A DNA stretch of 64,000 nt from Malonomonas rubra DSM 5091 (GCF_900142125.1 NZ_FQZT01000007.1:62001-126000), one strand, 5' to 3'. Shown: positions 28,282 through 37,545, counted from the first letter of the stretch. The notes: generated by a model from the sequence alone, not told the origin. Program-made: numbers and translations.

Positions 28282-28310
28282 GGGTCGGGGAAAACTCCCC
28301 GGCCCTTTTT
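28282..28310 (+). terminator. GC-rich terminator hairpin after TRAP copy 2
   Basis: The stem GGGTCGGGG/CCCCGGCCC, containing one T-G pair, encloses AAAACT and is followed by TTTTTGTTTTTT. It probably uncouples abundant binding-protein expression from permease expression. Confidence 0.8.
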
Positions 28311-28315
28311 GTTTT

Positions 28316-28545
28316 TTAGGTAAGGTCGCGGGGTTGCGCCCCCGCACGTCGCCTTACTCTTTTGCAATGCGACAAAAGAGTAAGCAGAAAAACGCACCCG
28401 ACCTCCTTGCCCTTCGGGTTCCCTGCATTTCGCTAACGTTTTGCGAGCGAACCCCGATAACATGAAGTGGAGGTTCCCGCGAAGCGGGCGGAAACAGCTG
28501 GGGTGTCCTTTTTGCTTACTTTTTGGACAAGCAAAAAGTAAGGTG
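28316..28545. repeat. Intergenic element with two related inverted repeats
   Basis: A non-coding stretch between the TRAP binding-protein and permease genes is bounded by two similar dyads: CTTACTCTTTTG with an 8-nt loop and its complement (28353-28384), and CTTACTTTTTG with a 6-nt loop and its complement (28515-28542). Inside are smaller GC-rich hairpins, for example CCCGC-GAA-GCGGG (28477-28489). It looks like a dispersed REP-type or mobile palindromic element. Copy number in the genome cannot be known from one window. Confidence 0.5.
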
Positions 28546-28612
28546 CCAGTAAAGGCACATTTAGACTTATCGTCGGTAGCTACCGGCAAAACCTGTTTGA
28601 AAGAAGTACAGA

Positions 28613-29122
28613 ATGTTGAAAAAAACCTTCAAAGCGATTGATCGCGGCTTCCTCTTCGTCGAAGAGTGGTCACTGTTTGCAGCTGTCGCCATTGCACTGG
28701 TGACGGCGATGGCTAACGTCGTCCTGCGCAAAATGACGAGTGATGTCAGCCTCTACTGGTCGGACGAAGTGGTACGTAAGGTCATCTTCTTCTCCACCTA
28801 TATCGGCTGCGTGGCCGCGATCCGCAGTCGCTCACTGATCCGTATCGATGCCCTGCCGCAGCTGATGCCGGTGCTGAAAAAACCCCTCACTCTCTTCTCG
28901 CATCTGGTAGTACTGGTTTTTTCCGCTGTCATGATCAAGCTCGGCTGGCAGATGACGATGATGATGTATCAGGACGAATACGCCCGCACCACCACGCTGC
29001 AGATTCCGGAGTGGTACTTTTACATTGTTCTGCCGATCATGGGGGGGATGATGTTCATCCGTACGTTGATCGTGATGGTCGAAGACTGGCGCGGCAAGCA
29101 AGATATCACGGGGGAGAATTAA
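28613..29122 (+). CDS. dctQ: TRAP transporter small permease (DctQ family)
   Basis: The 169-residue protein has four membrane helices (about 20-42, 55-75, 95-117 and 137-157), the layout of DctQ subunits. The start-of-helix motif VVLRKMTSDVSLYWSDEVVRKVIFF includes the conserved W-x-DE region. It pairs with the DctM subunit encoded one base after its stop codon. Together they form the sodium- or proton-driven TRAP permease that receives ligand from one or both binding proteins upstream. No good Shine-Dalgarno is visible before the ATG (GAAAGAAG). Confidence 0.9.
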   Translation: MLKKTFKAIDRGFLFVEEWSLFAAVAIALVTAMANVVLRKMTSDVSLYWSDEVVRKVIFFSTYIGCVAAIRSRSLIRIDALPQLMPVLKKPLTLFSHLVVLVFSAVMIKLGWQMTMMMYQDEYARTTTLQIPEWYFYIVLPIMGGMMFIRTLIVMVEDWRGKQDITGEN

Positions 29123-29123
29123 G

Positions 29124-30410
29124 ATGGAAAGCAGTTATTTTCTGATTCTCGCCGTTCTGCTCGGCTGCCTTGCCACCACCGTACCGGTGTTCATGGCGTT
29201 GTTCTTCACCGGCACCGTCGGCCTGGTTTACCTGATCGGCATCGATCCGGCCATTGTCATTGAAGTTCTCTACCGCAGTATGGACAAATTCGCTCTGATC
29301 GTCGTCATGTTCTTCGTTCTCTGCGGCAACATCATGACCACCGGATCGATTGTCGAAAAACTGATCAAAACCGCCAACGTGCTGGTCGGCTTCCTGCCGG
29401 GCGGACTGGCAATGGCCGGGGTTCTGGCCTGCGGCTTTTTCGGCGCCATCTCCGGTTCGACCGTCGCCACCGTGGTTGCTATCGGCGGCTTCATGATCCC
29501 GGCATTAATCGAGAACGAATACGATGAGCGTTTCTCCGTCGGCATCATGACCACCGCACCGATCCTCGGTGTTATCATCCCGCCGTCAATCGCCATGATC
29601 CTCTACGCCATGGTCAGCAACGATCCACTGGAAGCGCTGTTCCTGACTGGTTTCATTCCAGGCGCCCTGATCATGCTGGCAATGAGTTTTTATGCTTACA
29701 TCGTCTGTAAAAAGAAAGGGATGAAAACCCTCAACCGACCGAGCGGCAAAGAAGCCCTGGCCGTCCTGAAAGAAAGCGTCTGGGCGCTGTTCCTGCCGGT
29801 GCTGATCTTCGGTGGCATCTACTCCGGCATGTTTACCGCCAACGAAGCAGCAGTCGTCGCCTGTTTCTACGCTTTTTTCGTCGAAATTTTCATCCACAAA
29901 GACATGAAGCTGATGCAGGTGAAAAAGGTCATCGTCTCCTCGGCGGTCACCTCGGCCACCCTGCTGATTATCGTCGCCGGCGCTTCGGTCTTCGGCGAAT
30001 ACCTGACCTTTGAACAGATCCCGACCAAAATCGCCAACGCTGTTGTCGACAGTATCTCTTCACCATGGGTTTTCCTGCTCTCGGTCAACGTCCTCCTTCT
30101 GGTGATCGGCATGTTCATGGATATCATCTCGGCAACATTGATCCTGACGCCGATCTTCCTGCCGCTGCTTTCCAAGTTCGGCATCGACACCATGCACTTC
30201 GGCCTGCTGATGACCATTAACCTCGGTATCGGCTACTGTACACCACCGCTCGGGGTCAGCCTCTATATCTCAGGGGCAACCGTTAATCGCGACCTTTTAT
30301 ACGTTTCTCGTGCGGTCATGCCGTTCTTGCTGATTCAAATTGCTATACTGTTGGTATTGACCTTCTGGCCCGATCTCGTACTACTGCTACCCAGATGGGT
30401 ATATGGCTGA
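29124..30410 (+). CDS. dctM: TRAP transporter large permease (DctM family)
   Basis: The 428-residue protein has about 12 hydrophobic segments and the repeats typical of DctM: AGVLACGFFGAISGSTVATVVAIG in the first half and VLLLVIGMFMDIISATLILTPIFLP in the second. It is the ion-coupled translocation subunit of the TRAP system. The start follows the DctQ stop by one base (TAAGATG), with GGGGGAG upstream. The gene is followed after 12 nt by a universal-stress-protein gene, an arrangement also seen in other TRAP operons (for example TeaD with TeaABC). Confidence 0.93.
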   Translation: MESSYFLILAVLLGCLATTVPVFMALFFTGTVGLVYLIGIDPAIVIEVLYRSMDKFALIVVMFFVLCGNIMTTGSIVEKLIKTANVLVGFLPGGLAMAGVLACGFFGAISGSTVATVVAIGGFMIPALIENEYDERFSVGIMTTAPILGVIIPPSIAMILYAMVSNDPLEALFLTGFIPGALIMLAMSFYAYIVCKKKGMKTLNRPSGKEALAVLKESVWALFLPVLIFGGIYSGMFTANEAAVVACFYAFFVEIFIHKDMKLMQVKKVIVSSAVTSATLLIIVAGASVFGEYLTFEQIPTKIANAVVDSISSPWVFLLSVNVLLLVIGMFMDIISATLILTPIFLPLLSKFGIDTMHFGLLMTINLGIGYCTPPLGVSLYISGATVNRDLLYVSRAVMPFLLIQIAILLVLTFWPDLVLLLPRWVYG

Positions 30411-30422
30411 TAGGAGAGCGCT

Positions 30423-30845
30423 ATGCCGAAAATTCTGATCCCGGTTGACGACTCCGCCACCTCGCTGAAAACCATCAACGAGGTCATTGCGCACAAAGAT
30501 CGTATGCCGCAAAAGGTGACTCTGCTGCACGTGGTCAACGACCAGTTGGCGTATCGGATGATCCCCGATTTTCAGATTGAAATGGTGCGGGAGAATGCCG
30601 GCAAAGCCGGGCAGGTTAAGTTGGAACAGATCGCCACCCTGCTGCAGGAAGCCGGATTTGAAACCGATCTGCGCCTGGAATTCGGCTCACCAAGGCGGGT
30701 GATCCCGCAGGTTGCCAACGATGAAAAATTTGAGTTATTGATCATCGGCCGGCGTGAAACCACCGGCGAAATACGTGACGTGCTGTTCGGCTCGGTGGCC
30801 AATTTTGTGCTGCACAACGTCAAGTGCCCGGTTTTGCTTTTTTAG
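30423..30845 (+). CDS. Universal stress protein (UspA family)
   Basis: The 140-residue protein has the UspA fold. It opens KILIPVDDSATSLKTI and ends with the nucleotide-binding pattern IIGRRETTGEIRDVLFGSVANFVLHNVKCPVLLF, in which the family's G-2x-G-9x-G(S/T) motif is altered to GRRETTGEIRDVLFGS. ATP binding is possible but not certain. It lies 12 nt after dctM with GGAGAG upstream, so it is the last gene of the TRAP operon. In the ectoine system TeaABC the corresponding UspA protein TeaD modulates transport, so a regulatory role for this permease is the natural guess. Confidence 0.88.
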   Translation: MPKILIPVDDSATSLKTINEVIAHKDRMPQKVTLLHVVNDQLAYRMIPDFQIEMVRENAGKAGQVKLEQIATLLQEAGFETDLRLEFGSPRRVIPQVANDEKFELLIIGRRETTGEIRDVLFGSVANFVLHNVKCPVLLF

Positions 30846-30862
30846 CGAGAGGCTATAACCGC

Positions 30863-30950
30863 CCATCTGCTGCGTTATACTCAATCCTCGCTGATCGACG
30901 TAGCGCTGCTACGCCTCACAGCTGCGGTTTCGCAGGCCTTGCAGCTGAAG
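30863..30950. repeat. REP-like intergenic palindromic element
   Basis: The non-coding segment has a CATCTGCTGCGTTA start, a central dyad CGTAGC-GCT-GCTACG (30899-30913), and further GC-rich pairs (for example CAGCTGCGG and CTTGCAGCTG). The general design (CTGCTGCGTT, then CTCGCTGATCGACGTA, then TACGCCTC) resembles intergenic repeats I remember from many proteobacteria. Dispersal has not been checked. Confidence 0.4.
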
Positions 30951-30990
30951 GCTTCTCAACTCTCTTGGAGGTTGAAGAACCACTCTAAAT

Positions 30991-31028
30991 AAAAAGCGGG
31001 ACTCCCGATTTTGAGAGCCCCGCTTTTT
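30991..31028. terminator. Bidirectional terminator between UspA and Spy-like genes
   Basis: The stem AAAAAGCGGG/CCCGCTTTTT has an inner GACTC/GAG extension, with a T-run on each strand. It lies between the convergent UspA gene (plus strand) and the Spy-like gene (minus strand) and can serve both. Confidence 0.88.
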
Positions 31029-31051
31029 TCATCAACCCTTCAGCAGAGTTG

Positions 31052-31585
31052 TTATGAGCGGCAACCACCGCGGGCACCGCCACGCTTACCTTTTTTACCG
31101 AAGCCCATCATACCGCGCAGGGTTTCAGCTTTTTCCTGCTGTTCCGGAGTCAGCACCGCTTTGATATCAGCCTGCAGCTTGGCACGCTCGATCATCCGCT
31201 CGGTTTTCAGCGCATTCATTGTTTCTGCCTTGGCGCGGAAATCAGCTTCGTTGAACGGGTCAGCCTGACGGGCCTCGCGCATCGCCTCACGGGCGGCCTG
31301 CATCTCTTCGCGATCTCCCTGGCGGTTCTGCCACTGCTGATCCATCAACGCTTTAATTTTCGACTGCTGGTCTTCGCTCAGGTCAAGTACCGCAGCCATC
31401 ATCTCCAACCGCTGCCCCATCCGCTCTTCATGCTGCTCGTAGCTCATCCCCTGGCTGCGGCCAGCACAATCACCATCGCAGCCCCGGCCGAACTTGCCAC
31501 CAAACCCCGGAGAAGCAATCGCCAGGCTGGCAGTCATAAGGGCACCAATAAGCAAAGAGGGAATCATAATACGCTTTTTCATCAT
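31052..31585 (-). CDS. Spy/CpxP-like periplasmic protein, copy 1
   Basis: The start is the ATG at 31585 (AGGAG four bases upstream); an ATG one codon later is equally plausible. The 177-residue product has a signal peptide (about 1-25, ending AIAS) and an all-helical LTxxQ domain with two LTxxQ-like motifs (LSEDQQSKI and LTPEQQEKA), the mark of Spy and CpxP chaperones. It has an extra Cys pair near the N-terminus (CDGDC) and a Gly-Lys-rich tail ending in Cys. Such proteins bind misfolded envelope proteins or restrain the CpxA sensor. A perfect CpxR-type box, GTAAA-N5-GTAAA, lies 103 nt upstream, and a paralogue with the same box is at 38657. Induction by the CpxRA-like system is therefore likely. 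Confidence 0.88.
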   Translation of the reverse strand: MMKKRIMIPSLLIGALMTASLAIASPGFGGKFGRGCDGDCAGRSQGMSYEQHEERMGQRLEMMAAVLDLSEDQQSKIKALMDQQWQNRQGDREEMQAAREAMREARQADPFNEADFRAKAETMNALKTERMIERAKLQADIKAVLTPEQQEKAETLRGMMGFGKKGKRGGARGGCRS

Positions 31586-31687
31586 CAATCTCCTTTTTTC
31601 GTTTATGTAAGTTGCTATGACGCTGTCTTGATGATGTCACTATACGGCAAGGAATCTAAAGCGTGGGTTAAGAGTGGCCCCCTTTGT

Positions 31688-31702
31688 GTAAAGTTTTGTA
31701 AA
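31688..31702. promoter_or_regulatory. CpxR-type box upstream of Spy-like gene 1
   Basis: The sequence GTAAAGTTTTGTAAA is two GTAAA direct repeats spaced by 5 nt, identical to the CpxR consensus. It is 103 nt from the start codon. The intervening region is conserved with that of the second Spy-like gene (ATCTAAAG-GTGGGTTAAGAG). A -10-like TATAGT and a poor -35 on the minus strand suit an activator-dependent promoter. Confidence 0.82.
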
Positions 31703-31957
31703 GGCTTCCCATGGCTAAAAGCAATCAAGGGTTGGCAACGGTGAGAGTCGGACGCTGACATCCAATGCCGCTTCACAAGACTACTTCGCCAGAGTAATAT
31801 TGACCATCATTTCGGCCAGTGAACCGTTACTGGTCTCCGGCTCTCTCCTGAGTTATAAAGTATAAAAAATGATTTCAGCAGGAGCATGAGCTGATGATTT
31901 TGTTCCGCTGATCCATTTCATCTACGGTACCAGCTACAAATTTGGCGAAGAACAAAA
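31703..31957. other. Intergenic stretch without recognisable gene
   Basis: Between the Spy promoter and the terminator of the fructose operon I see only short, unsupported open frames and no Shine-Dalgarno-linked start. No clear dyad or repeat was found. Confidence 0.4.
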
Positions 31958-31988
31958 TGAAAAGGGGGATCCTCGAAAGAGAATCCCC
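31958..31988 (-). terminator. Probable terminator of the fructose PTS operon
   Basis: Read on the minus strand, GGGGATTCTC and GAGGATCCCC form a stem with one mismatch around a 4-nt loop and run into CCTTTTCATTTTG. It lies about 150 nt past the fruA stop codon, which is rather far, so an earlier end is possible. Confidence 0.55.
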
Positions 31989-32134
31989 TGTGGTCTCGCA
32001 GTTAGATTTTATCGTTTAAGCATGGAATTTTTTACCGCCATGCGCCCCCTGACCTCCCCCATCAAACCACACAAAGGTCTAACTTTCTACTTGACCGGAG
32101 GATCTACAGTCTCCAGCAATTTTTATTGCCGGCA

Positions 32135-33862
32135 TCATATTGCATTCCCTGCAGAAATCGGCTTTTTCAACGCAAATAGTGCTGCCGCCGTCACCAACAT
32201 GCCGACAAGGATTGCCACCGCGTAAGGCACCAACTGGGTCACGGCATTCGGGATAAAGAGCACGAAAATACCGCCATGGGGAACCATCAGCGCAGCCCCG
32301 AAGACCATCGACAATGCGCCGGTAACTGCTGAACCGAGCATGATGCATGGAATAACGCGGAACGGATCGCGGGCGGCGAAGGGGATCGCCCCTTCGGTGA
32401 TAAAGGATATACCGAGAACAAAAGCAGCTTTACTCGCTTCCTGCTCGTCATCGGTAAAGCGATTCTTGAACAGAGTAGCGGCCAACGCCAGACCGAGCGG
32501 AGGGACCATACCGGCAGCCATGATTGCAGCCATCGGCCCGTAGATCTGGCTGGAAAGTAGGCCGACGCCAAAAGTGTAAGCAGCTTTGTTGACCGGTCCG
32601 CCCATATCGAAGGCCATCATGGCACCGAGGATAAGACCAAGCACCAACGAGCTGGTCGACTGCATTCCCTGTAGCCAATCGGTCATGGCGGTCAGCACCA
32701 CATTCACCGGCGGGCCGATGACGTAAATCATCAGCAGGCCAACGATCAAGGTCGACAGGAAGGGCAGAATCAACACCGGTTTGAGTCCTTGCAGGTTCTG
32801 CGGCAACTGGATTTTATCGTTCAGAAATTTGGTCAGGTAACCGGCAAGAAAGCCGGCGACAATACCACCTAAAAAACCGGAACCGACAGTCGTTGCCAGC
32901 AGACCACCGATCAATCCGGGAGCGATGCCGGGGCGTTCCGCAATAGAATAAGCGATAAATGCACCAAGCACCGGAACGAACAGTTTGAAAGCGGTCGCGC
33001 CACCGATCTGCATCAGAGCCCAACCGAGGGTACCCTCATTATCACCGGCATAAATGCCGCCGAAAGCAAAGGCCAGGGCGATCAGCAGACCACCGGCGAC
33101 CACCACCGGCAGCATGTAGGAAACACCGGTCATCAGGTGGCGGTAGGGACCGGTCCGCTGCGCCGAGCGTTCGCTCTTCAAATCATCTACTTGCTTGGCA
33201 AGCCCTTTTGCTGCAGGTGCGGCGGAGAGTGCTGCTTGAATAGCGTTGGCGCCGTTGTGTAAAGCTTCCTTGGTGGAAGTTTCAAACAGTGGCTTACCGG
33301 AAAAACGGGTTTTATCGACAAAAGCATCCGCGGCGATGATCACAGCATCGGCACGGGCGATCTCATCGTCGCTCAGTACATTTTTCGCCCCGACCGAGCC
33401 CTGGGTTTCGATTTTAACTTCGTGCCCCAACTCTTCCGCTGCTTTCTTCAATGCTTCTGCTGCCATGAAAGTATGAGCGATACCGGTCGGGCAGGACGTG
33501 ACGCCAACGATAAACTTTTCCCCGTCAGCAGTTTGCGGTACTTCTTCCCGGTACTGACTGGCTTCGGCAAAAGCCGCCTCGATCACCTCTTTGGTCTGGC
33601 GAATAGCGTCGCTGGTGCTGACAGCATGGATCGCCTTACCGGCAAAACGGCTCGGATCGACATGGATATCGGCGGCAATGATAACCACATCAGCTTGGGC
33701 GATGGCATCGGGAGCAAGAACATCTTTTGCCCCTTCCGATCCCTGGGTTTCAAGCTCGAGCTCGTGGCCCATAGTGTCAGCAACTTTCTTTAGGGCTTCA
33801 GCAGCCATGAATGTGTGGGCAACACCTGTCGGGCATGCGGTTACGGCAACTATTTTACTCAT
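32135..33862 (-). CDS. fruA: Fructose PTS EIIB'-EIIB-EIIC permease (FruA)
   Basis: The start is the ATG at 33862 with GGAGG upstream, overlapping the end of fruK by 8 nt. The 575-residue protein carries two EIIB domains in tandem (about 1-105 and 118-220) and a polytopic EIIC domain (about 245-570). Both EIIB domains keep the phospho-cysteine loop: ACPTGVAHT in the first and SCPTGIAHT in the second. EIIC shows [11 protein letters not shown] and a C-terminal [11 protein letters not shown]-type region. It imports fructose and phosphorylates it to fructose 1-phosphate using phosphate from the FruB fusion protein. The last gene of fruB-fruK-fruA. Confidence 0.95.
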   Translation of the reverse strand: MSKIVAVTACPTGVAHTFMAAEALKKVADTMGHELELETQGSEGAKDVLAPDAIAQADVVIIAADIHVDPSRFAGKAIHAVSTSDAIRQTKEVIEAAFAEASQYREEVPQTADGEKFIVGVTSCPTGIAHTFMAAEALKKAAEELGHEVKIETQGSVGAKNVLSDDEIARADAVIIAADAFVDKTRFSGKPLFETSTKEALHNGANAIQAALSAAPAAKGLAKQVDDLKSERSAQRTGPYRHLMTGVSYMLPVVVAGGLLIALAFAFGGIYAGDNEGTLGWALMQIGGATAFKLFVPVLGAFIAYSIAERPGIAPGLIGGLLATTVGSGFLGGIVAGFLAGYLTKFLNDKIQLPQNLQGLKPVLILPFLSTLIVGLLMIYVIGPPVNVVLTAMTDWLQGMQSTSSLVLGLILGAMMAFDMGGPVNKAAYTFGVGLLSSQIYGPMAAIMAAGMVPPLGLALAATLFKNRFTDDEQEASKAAFVLGISFITEGAIPFAARDPFRVIPCIMLGSAVTGALSMVFGAALMVPHGGIFVLFIPNAVTQLVPYAVAILVGMLVTAAALFALKKPISAGNAI

Positions 33863-34820
33863 CTGTACCTCCGTCAAATTCTTTTTCCGTGACAAGGACT
33901 TGTAGTTCGAGTTTGTTTGTTTCGTCCAGACTGGAAAGGCCCGGTCCGGCATGGGTAACAATAGCGGCGGATACGGCAGTAGCCAGTTTTGCCCGCTCAG
34001 CCAAAGAGAGCCCCTTGAGTAGACCTGCGGCCAAACTTCCGACCATGGCATCTCCGGCACCGACAGTGCTGACGGCTTCAATTTCGGGGGGCTTGGTTTG
34101 CACACAGCCGCTCGCATCGACAAAAAAGGCTCCTTCCGCCCCCAAGGAAACCACCACCGTTTCGATTCCGCTATTGACCAGTTTGCGGGCTTCAGCGATC
34201 GCCTCGTCCACCTGCAGCGGTCGACCGACGTATTCGGACAGCTCATCGATATTCGGCTTTACCAGCGATGGTCGGGCGTCAATCGCAAACCGCAGGGCGG
34301 GACCACTGGTATCGACATAGGCCTTGGCGCCCTGTTGCTTGATCACTTTAACAAGCTGGGCAACGATCTCTGCATCCAAGCCGACCGGGATACTCCCGGC
34401 AATGATAACTAGAGCTGCGGCCTCAGCCTGTTGTTTGACAGTTTTAAGCAGCTGATCGATTTGTTGTTGCTGCGGCGACAGCCCCGGCAAGTTCAAGTCG
34501 GTGGTGCTGTGGTCGGAAGGGTCGAGGATTTTAATACCGATACGGGTTTCGCCCGGTACCCGGACAAAGGCGTCCTCGATCCCCAGATTGCGAAACAGTT
34601 TTTCGAACAGATGTGGATTATCCTCGCCCAAAAAACCGGTTGCCGCGACCGGCAGCTCAAACTGCCGCAGCAATCGGGCGATATTGACCCCTTTGCCGCC
34701 GGCATCAGTACGTGAAGCGACAACCCGATTGACCGCACCGTAAGTGAATCCTGGAACCGTGCAAGCCAGGTCGATAGCCGGATTGAGGGTGATAGTGACG
34801 ATTTTATCTTTTTTCGACAT
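33855..34820 (-). CDS. fruK: 1-phosphofructokinase
   Basis: The 321-residue protein belongs to the PfkB/ribokinase family. It shows TLNPAIDL at the N-terminus, the substrate glycine motif [13 protein letters not shown], and the C-terminal anion-hole/catalytic-base region [15 protein letters not shown]. The family converts fructose 1-phosphate to fructose 1,6-bisphosphate, the step after FruA. The start is set at the ATG at 34820 because GGAG lies 8 nt upstream. An ATG at 34832 is in frame and touches the fruB stop codon (TGATG), but has no Shine-Dalgarno. The stop overlaps the fruA start by 8 nt, so translation is coupled along the operon. Confidence 0.94.
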   Translation of the reverse strand: MSKKDKIVTITLNPAIDLACTVPGFTYGAVNRVVASRTDAGGKGVNIARLLRQFELPVAATGFLGEDNPHLFEKLFRNLGIEDAFVRVPGETRIGIKILDPSDHSTTDLNLPGLSPQQQQIDQLLKTVKQQAEAAALVIIAGSIPVGLDAEIVAQLVKVIKQQGAKAYVDTSGPALRFAIDARPSLVKPNIDELSEYVGRPLQVDEAIAEARKLVNSGIETVVVSLGAEGAFFVDASGCVQTKPPEIEAVSTVGAGDAMVGSLAAGLLKGLSLAERAKLATAVSAAIVTHAGPGLSSLDETNKLELQVLVTEKEFDGGTDE

Positions 34821-34831
34821 ATCGTTCTCCA

Positions 34832-37300
34832 TCAGAAAGAGAGTTTCCGCACCTGCTTGACGCTGCTGCATTTGAGCGCCTGCTGTGCCAGCTTGCGCGC
34901 ATCCTCAATTTTGATGTTTCGCAGCTGCGCTTTTATTGCAGCCACGCTCGGAATCACCATACTCAGTTCATGTACACCTAAACCGGCCAGCAGGACCGCA
35001 CCAAGCGGTTCTCCCGCCAAGCCCCCGCAAACTCCGACCCAGATACCCGCCTCATCCGCGGCCCGTACCACCATATCGATCATTTTCAATACCGATGGAT
35101 GCAGGCTGTCGGCCTGTGCAGCGAGGGTTGGATGAAGGCGATCGATCGCCATCACATACTGGGTCAGGTCGTTGGTTCCAACCGAGAAAAAATCGACCTC
35201 TTTGGCGAAAACATCTGCCATCACAGCAACCGAAGGCACCTCAACCATAATGCCGATTTCGACCGGCTCCGCTCCGACTTCAATACGCGCTTTTTCTGCC
35301 AGACGTTTGGCAGCCGCCAGTTCTTCCAGCGTAGTCACCATCGGCAACATGATGCGAACGAGTCCTTGCTTGGAGGCGCGATAGATAGCCCTCAGCTGAG
35401 TGAGAAAAAGCTCCGGTCGGTTTAAGCAGAGACGGATACCACGCTCACCGAGGAAAGGATTGTCTTCAGCCGGCAAATCTAGGTAGGAAACTTCTTTATC
35501 GCCACCGATATCGAGAGTACGGATAATCAGCGGCAGGCCGTTTAGGCTCTCGAGCATGTCACTATAGTGTTGATACTGCTCTTCTTCATCCGGAGGAGTC
35601 TCCCGGCCGAGAAAAAGGAATTCGGTGCGCAACAGGCCAATCCCTTCGGCACCTGCGTTGACAGCCTGCTCCGCCTCTTCTGATTTCCCAATATTGGCAA
35701 CGACCTCGACACGATGGTCATCCAGAGTGATCGCCGGTTTAAAGCGGTGGTTGAATTCCTGATTGCGCATTTCGTCAAGTGCTGTGCGTGCAAGTTCAGC
35801 CGAATCCTGATCTTCCCGGCTCGGGTCGAGATAAAGGTTTCCGGCATCGCCATCAATGATAGCGATGGTCCCGTCTGCAATCTCCTGCACCGAAGGCCCA
35901 GCGGCGACAATTGCCGGAATGCCCAAAGAACGGGCAATGATTGCAGAATGCGAGGTCGGGCCACCACCGGCCGTGCAAAGCCCGAGAATCAGAGCGGGGT
36001 CGAGATTCGCGGTATCGGAGGGGGTCAGGTCTTCCGCCACGAGAATAACCGGTTCGGTCGGCACAAAGGGTTCGTCGCTGATGGTGCCGGCCAGATGCTT
36101 CAACACCCGCCGACCGACATCGCGCAGATCCATTGCCCGAGCGGCAAGCAGAGAATCGTTGTGCTGCTCAAGGGCATGTACCCGTTCTTCTATCATCTGG
36201 CGCCAGGCGAAACCGGCACTTTTGCCGGCATTGATCAACTGCTCGACTTCGGCACGCAACTCAGGATCGTCAAGAAAAGCGATATGGGCGCGAAAGATTG
36301 CCGCCTTGCCCGCTCCGGCTTTGGCCCGCACTTCATCATAAAGGTTTTGCAGGTTTACCTTGGCGGCGGCGATAGCCTGGCTGAGAGAACTTTTTTCGTG
36401 TGCCGGATCTTTCGCGTTGGCTTCGACGATTATTCGCTCATGAACAAACTGCCGAATCGGGCCGGTCGCCAGCCCCGGGGAGGCTTTAAAGCCGGGAATA
36501 ATACGGCCGACAGATTTCGGTTCCCAACAGTGCTCAAGCTGGGAAGCTTCCATCTTTTCTTCAGACTCTTCACCGAGCCCTGCATCGACCGCATCCTTGA
36601 GTGCAGCGAGCGCACTCTTGCCATCCTTACCCTTGGCATGCAGACGGACCTTCTGCCCGGCCGTTACCCCTAATTTCAGCAACGACGCCAAGCTCTTGCC
36701 GTTGCCGGTTCGTCCATCGAACTCGACATAGACATCGGCAGAAAACTCGCTCGCGACATCGACGAAGAAAGTGGCTGGGCGGGCATGCAGACCATGCTCC
36801 CCAGTAATGGCAACCTCAACAGATTCGAAGCCTGTCAGATCCATCTCTGGAGCGGCCTTGGAAATGCCGCCGACAGAACCGCTCAAGACATTGATAATAT
36901 CCTGCGGATCGAGAGTCTGCGACAAACGGGAGATGGTATCGGGGTCATCCAGAACGTGGGTCAGGTTGGTGAGAATGGTGATATGTTCGTCCGACTTGGC
37001 CGCAATACCGACTACTAGACAAACGGTTTCTCCCGGATTCCAAGCAACTCCCTGCGGAATCTGCAGCACAGCAACACCAGTCTTCTTGATCAGTTCGCGA
37101 TCTTCCGGCAGGCCATGTGGAATGGCAATGCCATTACCGAGAAAGGTGTTGGCAACTGCTTCACGCGCGTTCATGCTGGCGACATAGGCGGCATCGATAT
37201 AACCGTTTCGCACCAACACGTCGCCAACCAACTCAATCGCCTCTTTCTTTCCCGCAACCTGAGCACCAAGAACGATCAATTCCTTATCCAGATTCAGCAT
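34832..37300 (-). CDS. fruB: PTS multiphosphoryl transfer protein: EIIA-HPr-EI fusion
   Basis: The ATG at 37300 has GGGAGG upstream. The 822-residue protein joins an EIIA-fructose domain (His62 in IAIPHGL), an HPr domain (His172 in GEHGLHARPA, about 160-245) and a complete enzyme I (from about 270). The enzyme I part has the phospho-His motif GGGPTSHSAIIARS and the PEP-binding region LLRTEFLFLGR. It therefore carries phosphate from PEP all the way to FruA in one polypeptide, making the fructose system independent of general PTS proteins. It is first in the operon, behind a 46-bp palindrome that contains its promoter. A divergent LacI-type regulator probably represses it. Confidence 0.95.
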   Translation of the reverse strand: MLNLDKELIVLGAQVAGKKEAIELVGDVLVRNGYIDAAYVASMNAREAVANTFLGNGIAIPHGLPEDRELIKKTGVAVLQIPQGVAWNPGETVCLVVGIAAKSDEHITILTNLTHVLDDPDTISRLSQTLDPQDIINVLSGSVGGISKAAPEMDLTGFESVEVAITGEHGLHARPATFFVDVASEFSADVYVEFDGRTGNGKSLASLLKLGVTAGQKVRLHAKGKDGKSALAALKDAVDAGLGEESEEKMEASQLEHCWEPKSVGRIIPGFKASPGLATGPIRQFVHERIIVEANAKDPAHEKSSLSQAIAAAKVNLQNLYDEVRAKAGAGKAAIFRAHIAFLDDPELRAEVEQLINAGKSAGFAWRQMIEERVHALEQHNDSLLAARAMDLRDVGRRVLKHLAGTISDEPFVPTEPVILVAEDLTPSDTANLDPALILGLCTAGGGPTSHSAIIARSLGIPAIVAAGPSVQEIADGTIAIIDGDAGNLYLDPSREDQDSAELARTALDEMRNQEFNHRFKPAITLDDHRVEVVANIGKSEEAEQAVNAGAEGIGLLRTEFLFLGRETPPDEEEQYQHYSDMLESLNGLPLIIRTLDIGGDKEVSYLDLPAEDNPFLGERGIRLCLNRPELFLTQLRAIYRASKQGLVRIMLPMVTTLEELAAAKRLAEKARIEVGAEPVEIGIMVEVPSVAVMADVFAKEVDFFSVGTNDLTQYVMAIDRLHPTLAAQADSLHPSVLKMIDMVVRAADEAGIWVGVCGGLAGEPLGAVLLAGLGVHELSMVIPSVAAIKAQLRNIKIEDARKLAQQALKCSSVKQVRKLSF

Positions 37301-37316
37301 AGCGACCTCCCGAAAG

Positions 37317-37362
37317 TGTTTGACAATCAAAATGTAATCGATTACATTTTGATTGTCAAACA
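37317..37362. promoter_or_regulatory. 46-bp perfect palindrome with embedded promoter (fru operator)
   Basis: All 23 base pairs of each arm match. The centre, TGTAATCGATTACA (37333-37346), looks like a LacI-family operator with the usual central CG. Each strand also contains TTGACA, 17 nt, TACATT, a good sigma-70 promoter, so the same promoter reads outward both ways. The minus-strand copy (-35 at 37354-37359, -10 at 37331-37336) fires into fruB. Bound repressor would cover the spacer and -10. Confidence 0.85.
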
Positions 37363-37410
37363 GGTTTTTTAAATATCTTTACTGCTCTTTATTTTCAGAT
37401 ACTTAAATCC

Positions 37411-37424
37411 TGAAAACGATTACT
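37411..37424. promoter_or_regulatory. Auxiliary LacI-type operator
   Basis: TGAAAACGATTACT matches the central operator TGTAATCGATTACA at 11 of 14 positions, including the central CGATTAC half. It lies 78 nt from the main palindrome, a spacing that could allow looping. Confidence 0.55.
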
Positions 37425-37545
37425 ATATTAGTCGAAAAATTGATTAACTTTAAAGCTTCAGTCGCAGACAACATCGCTTGTGACGCAGTTCAAACATGGT
37501 CTTTTCGTAAATGACTGTGGCGTGATCAGGGCTTGAAAAAGCCCG

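Noticed and set aside
28265-28641. Short open frames between TRAP copy 2 and dctQ
   Set aside because: They have no ribosome site and fall in the hairpin-rich repeat element.
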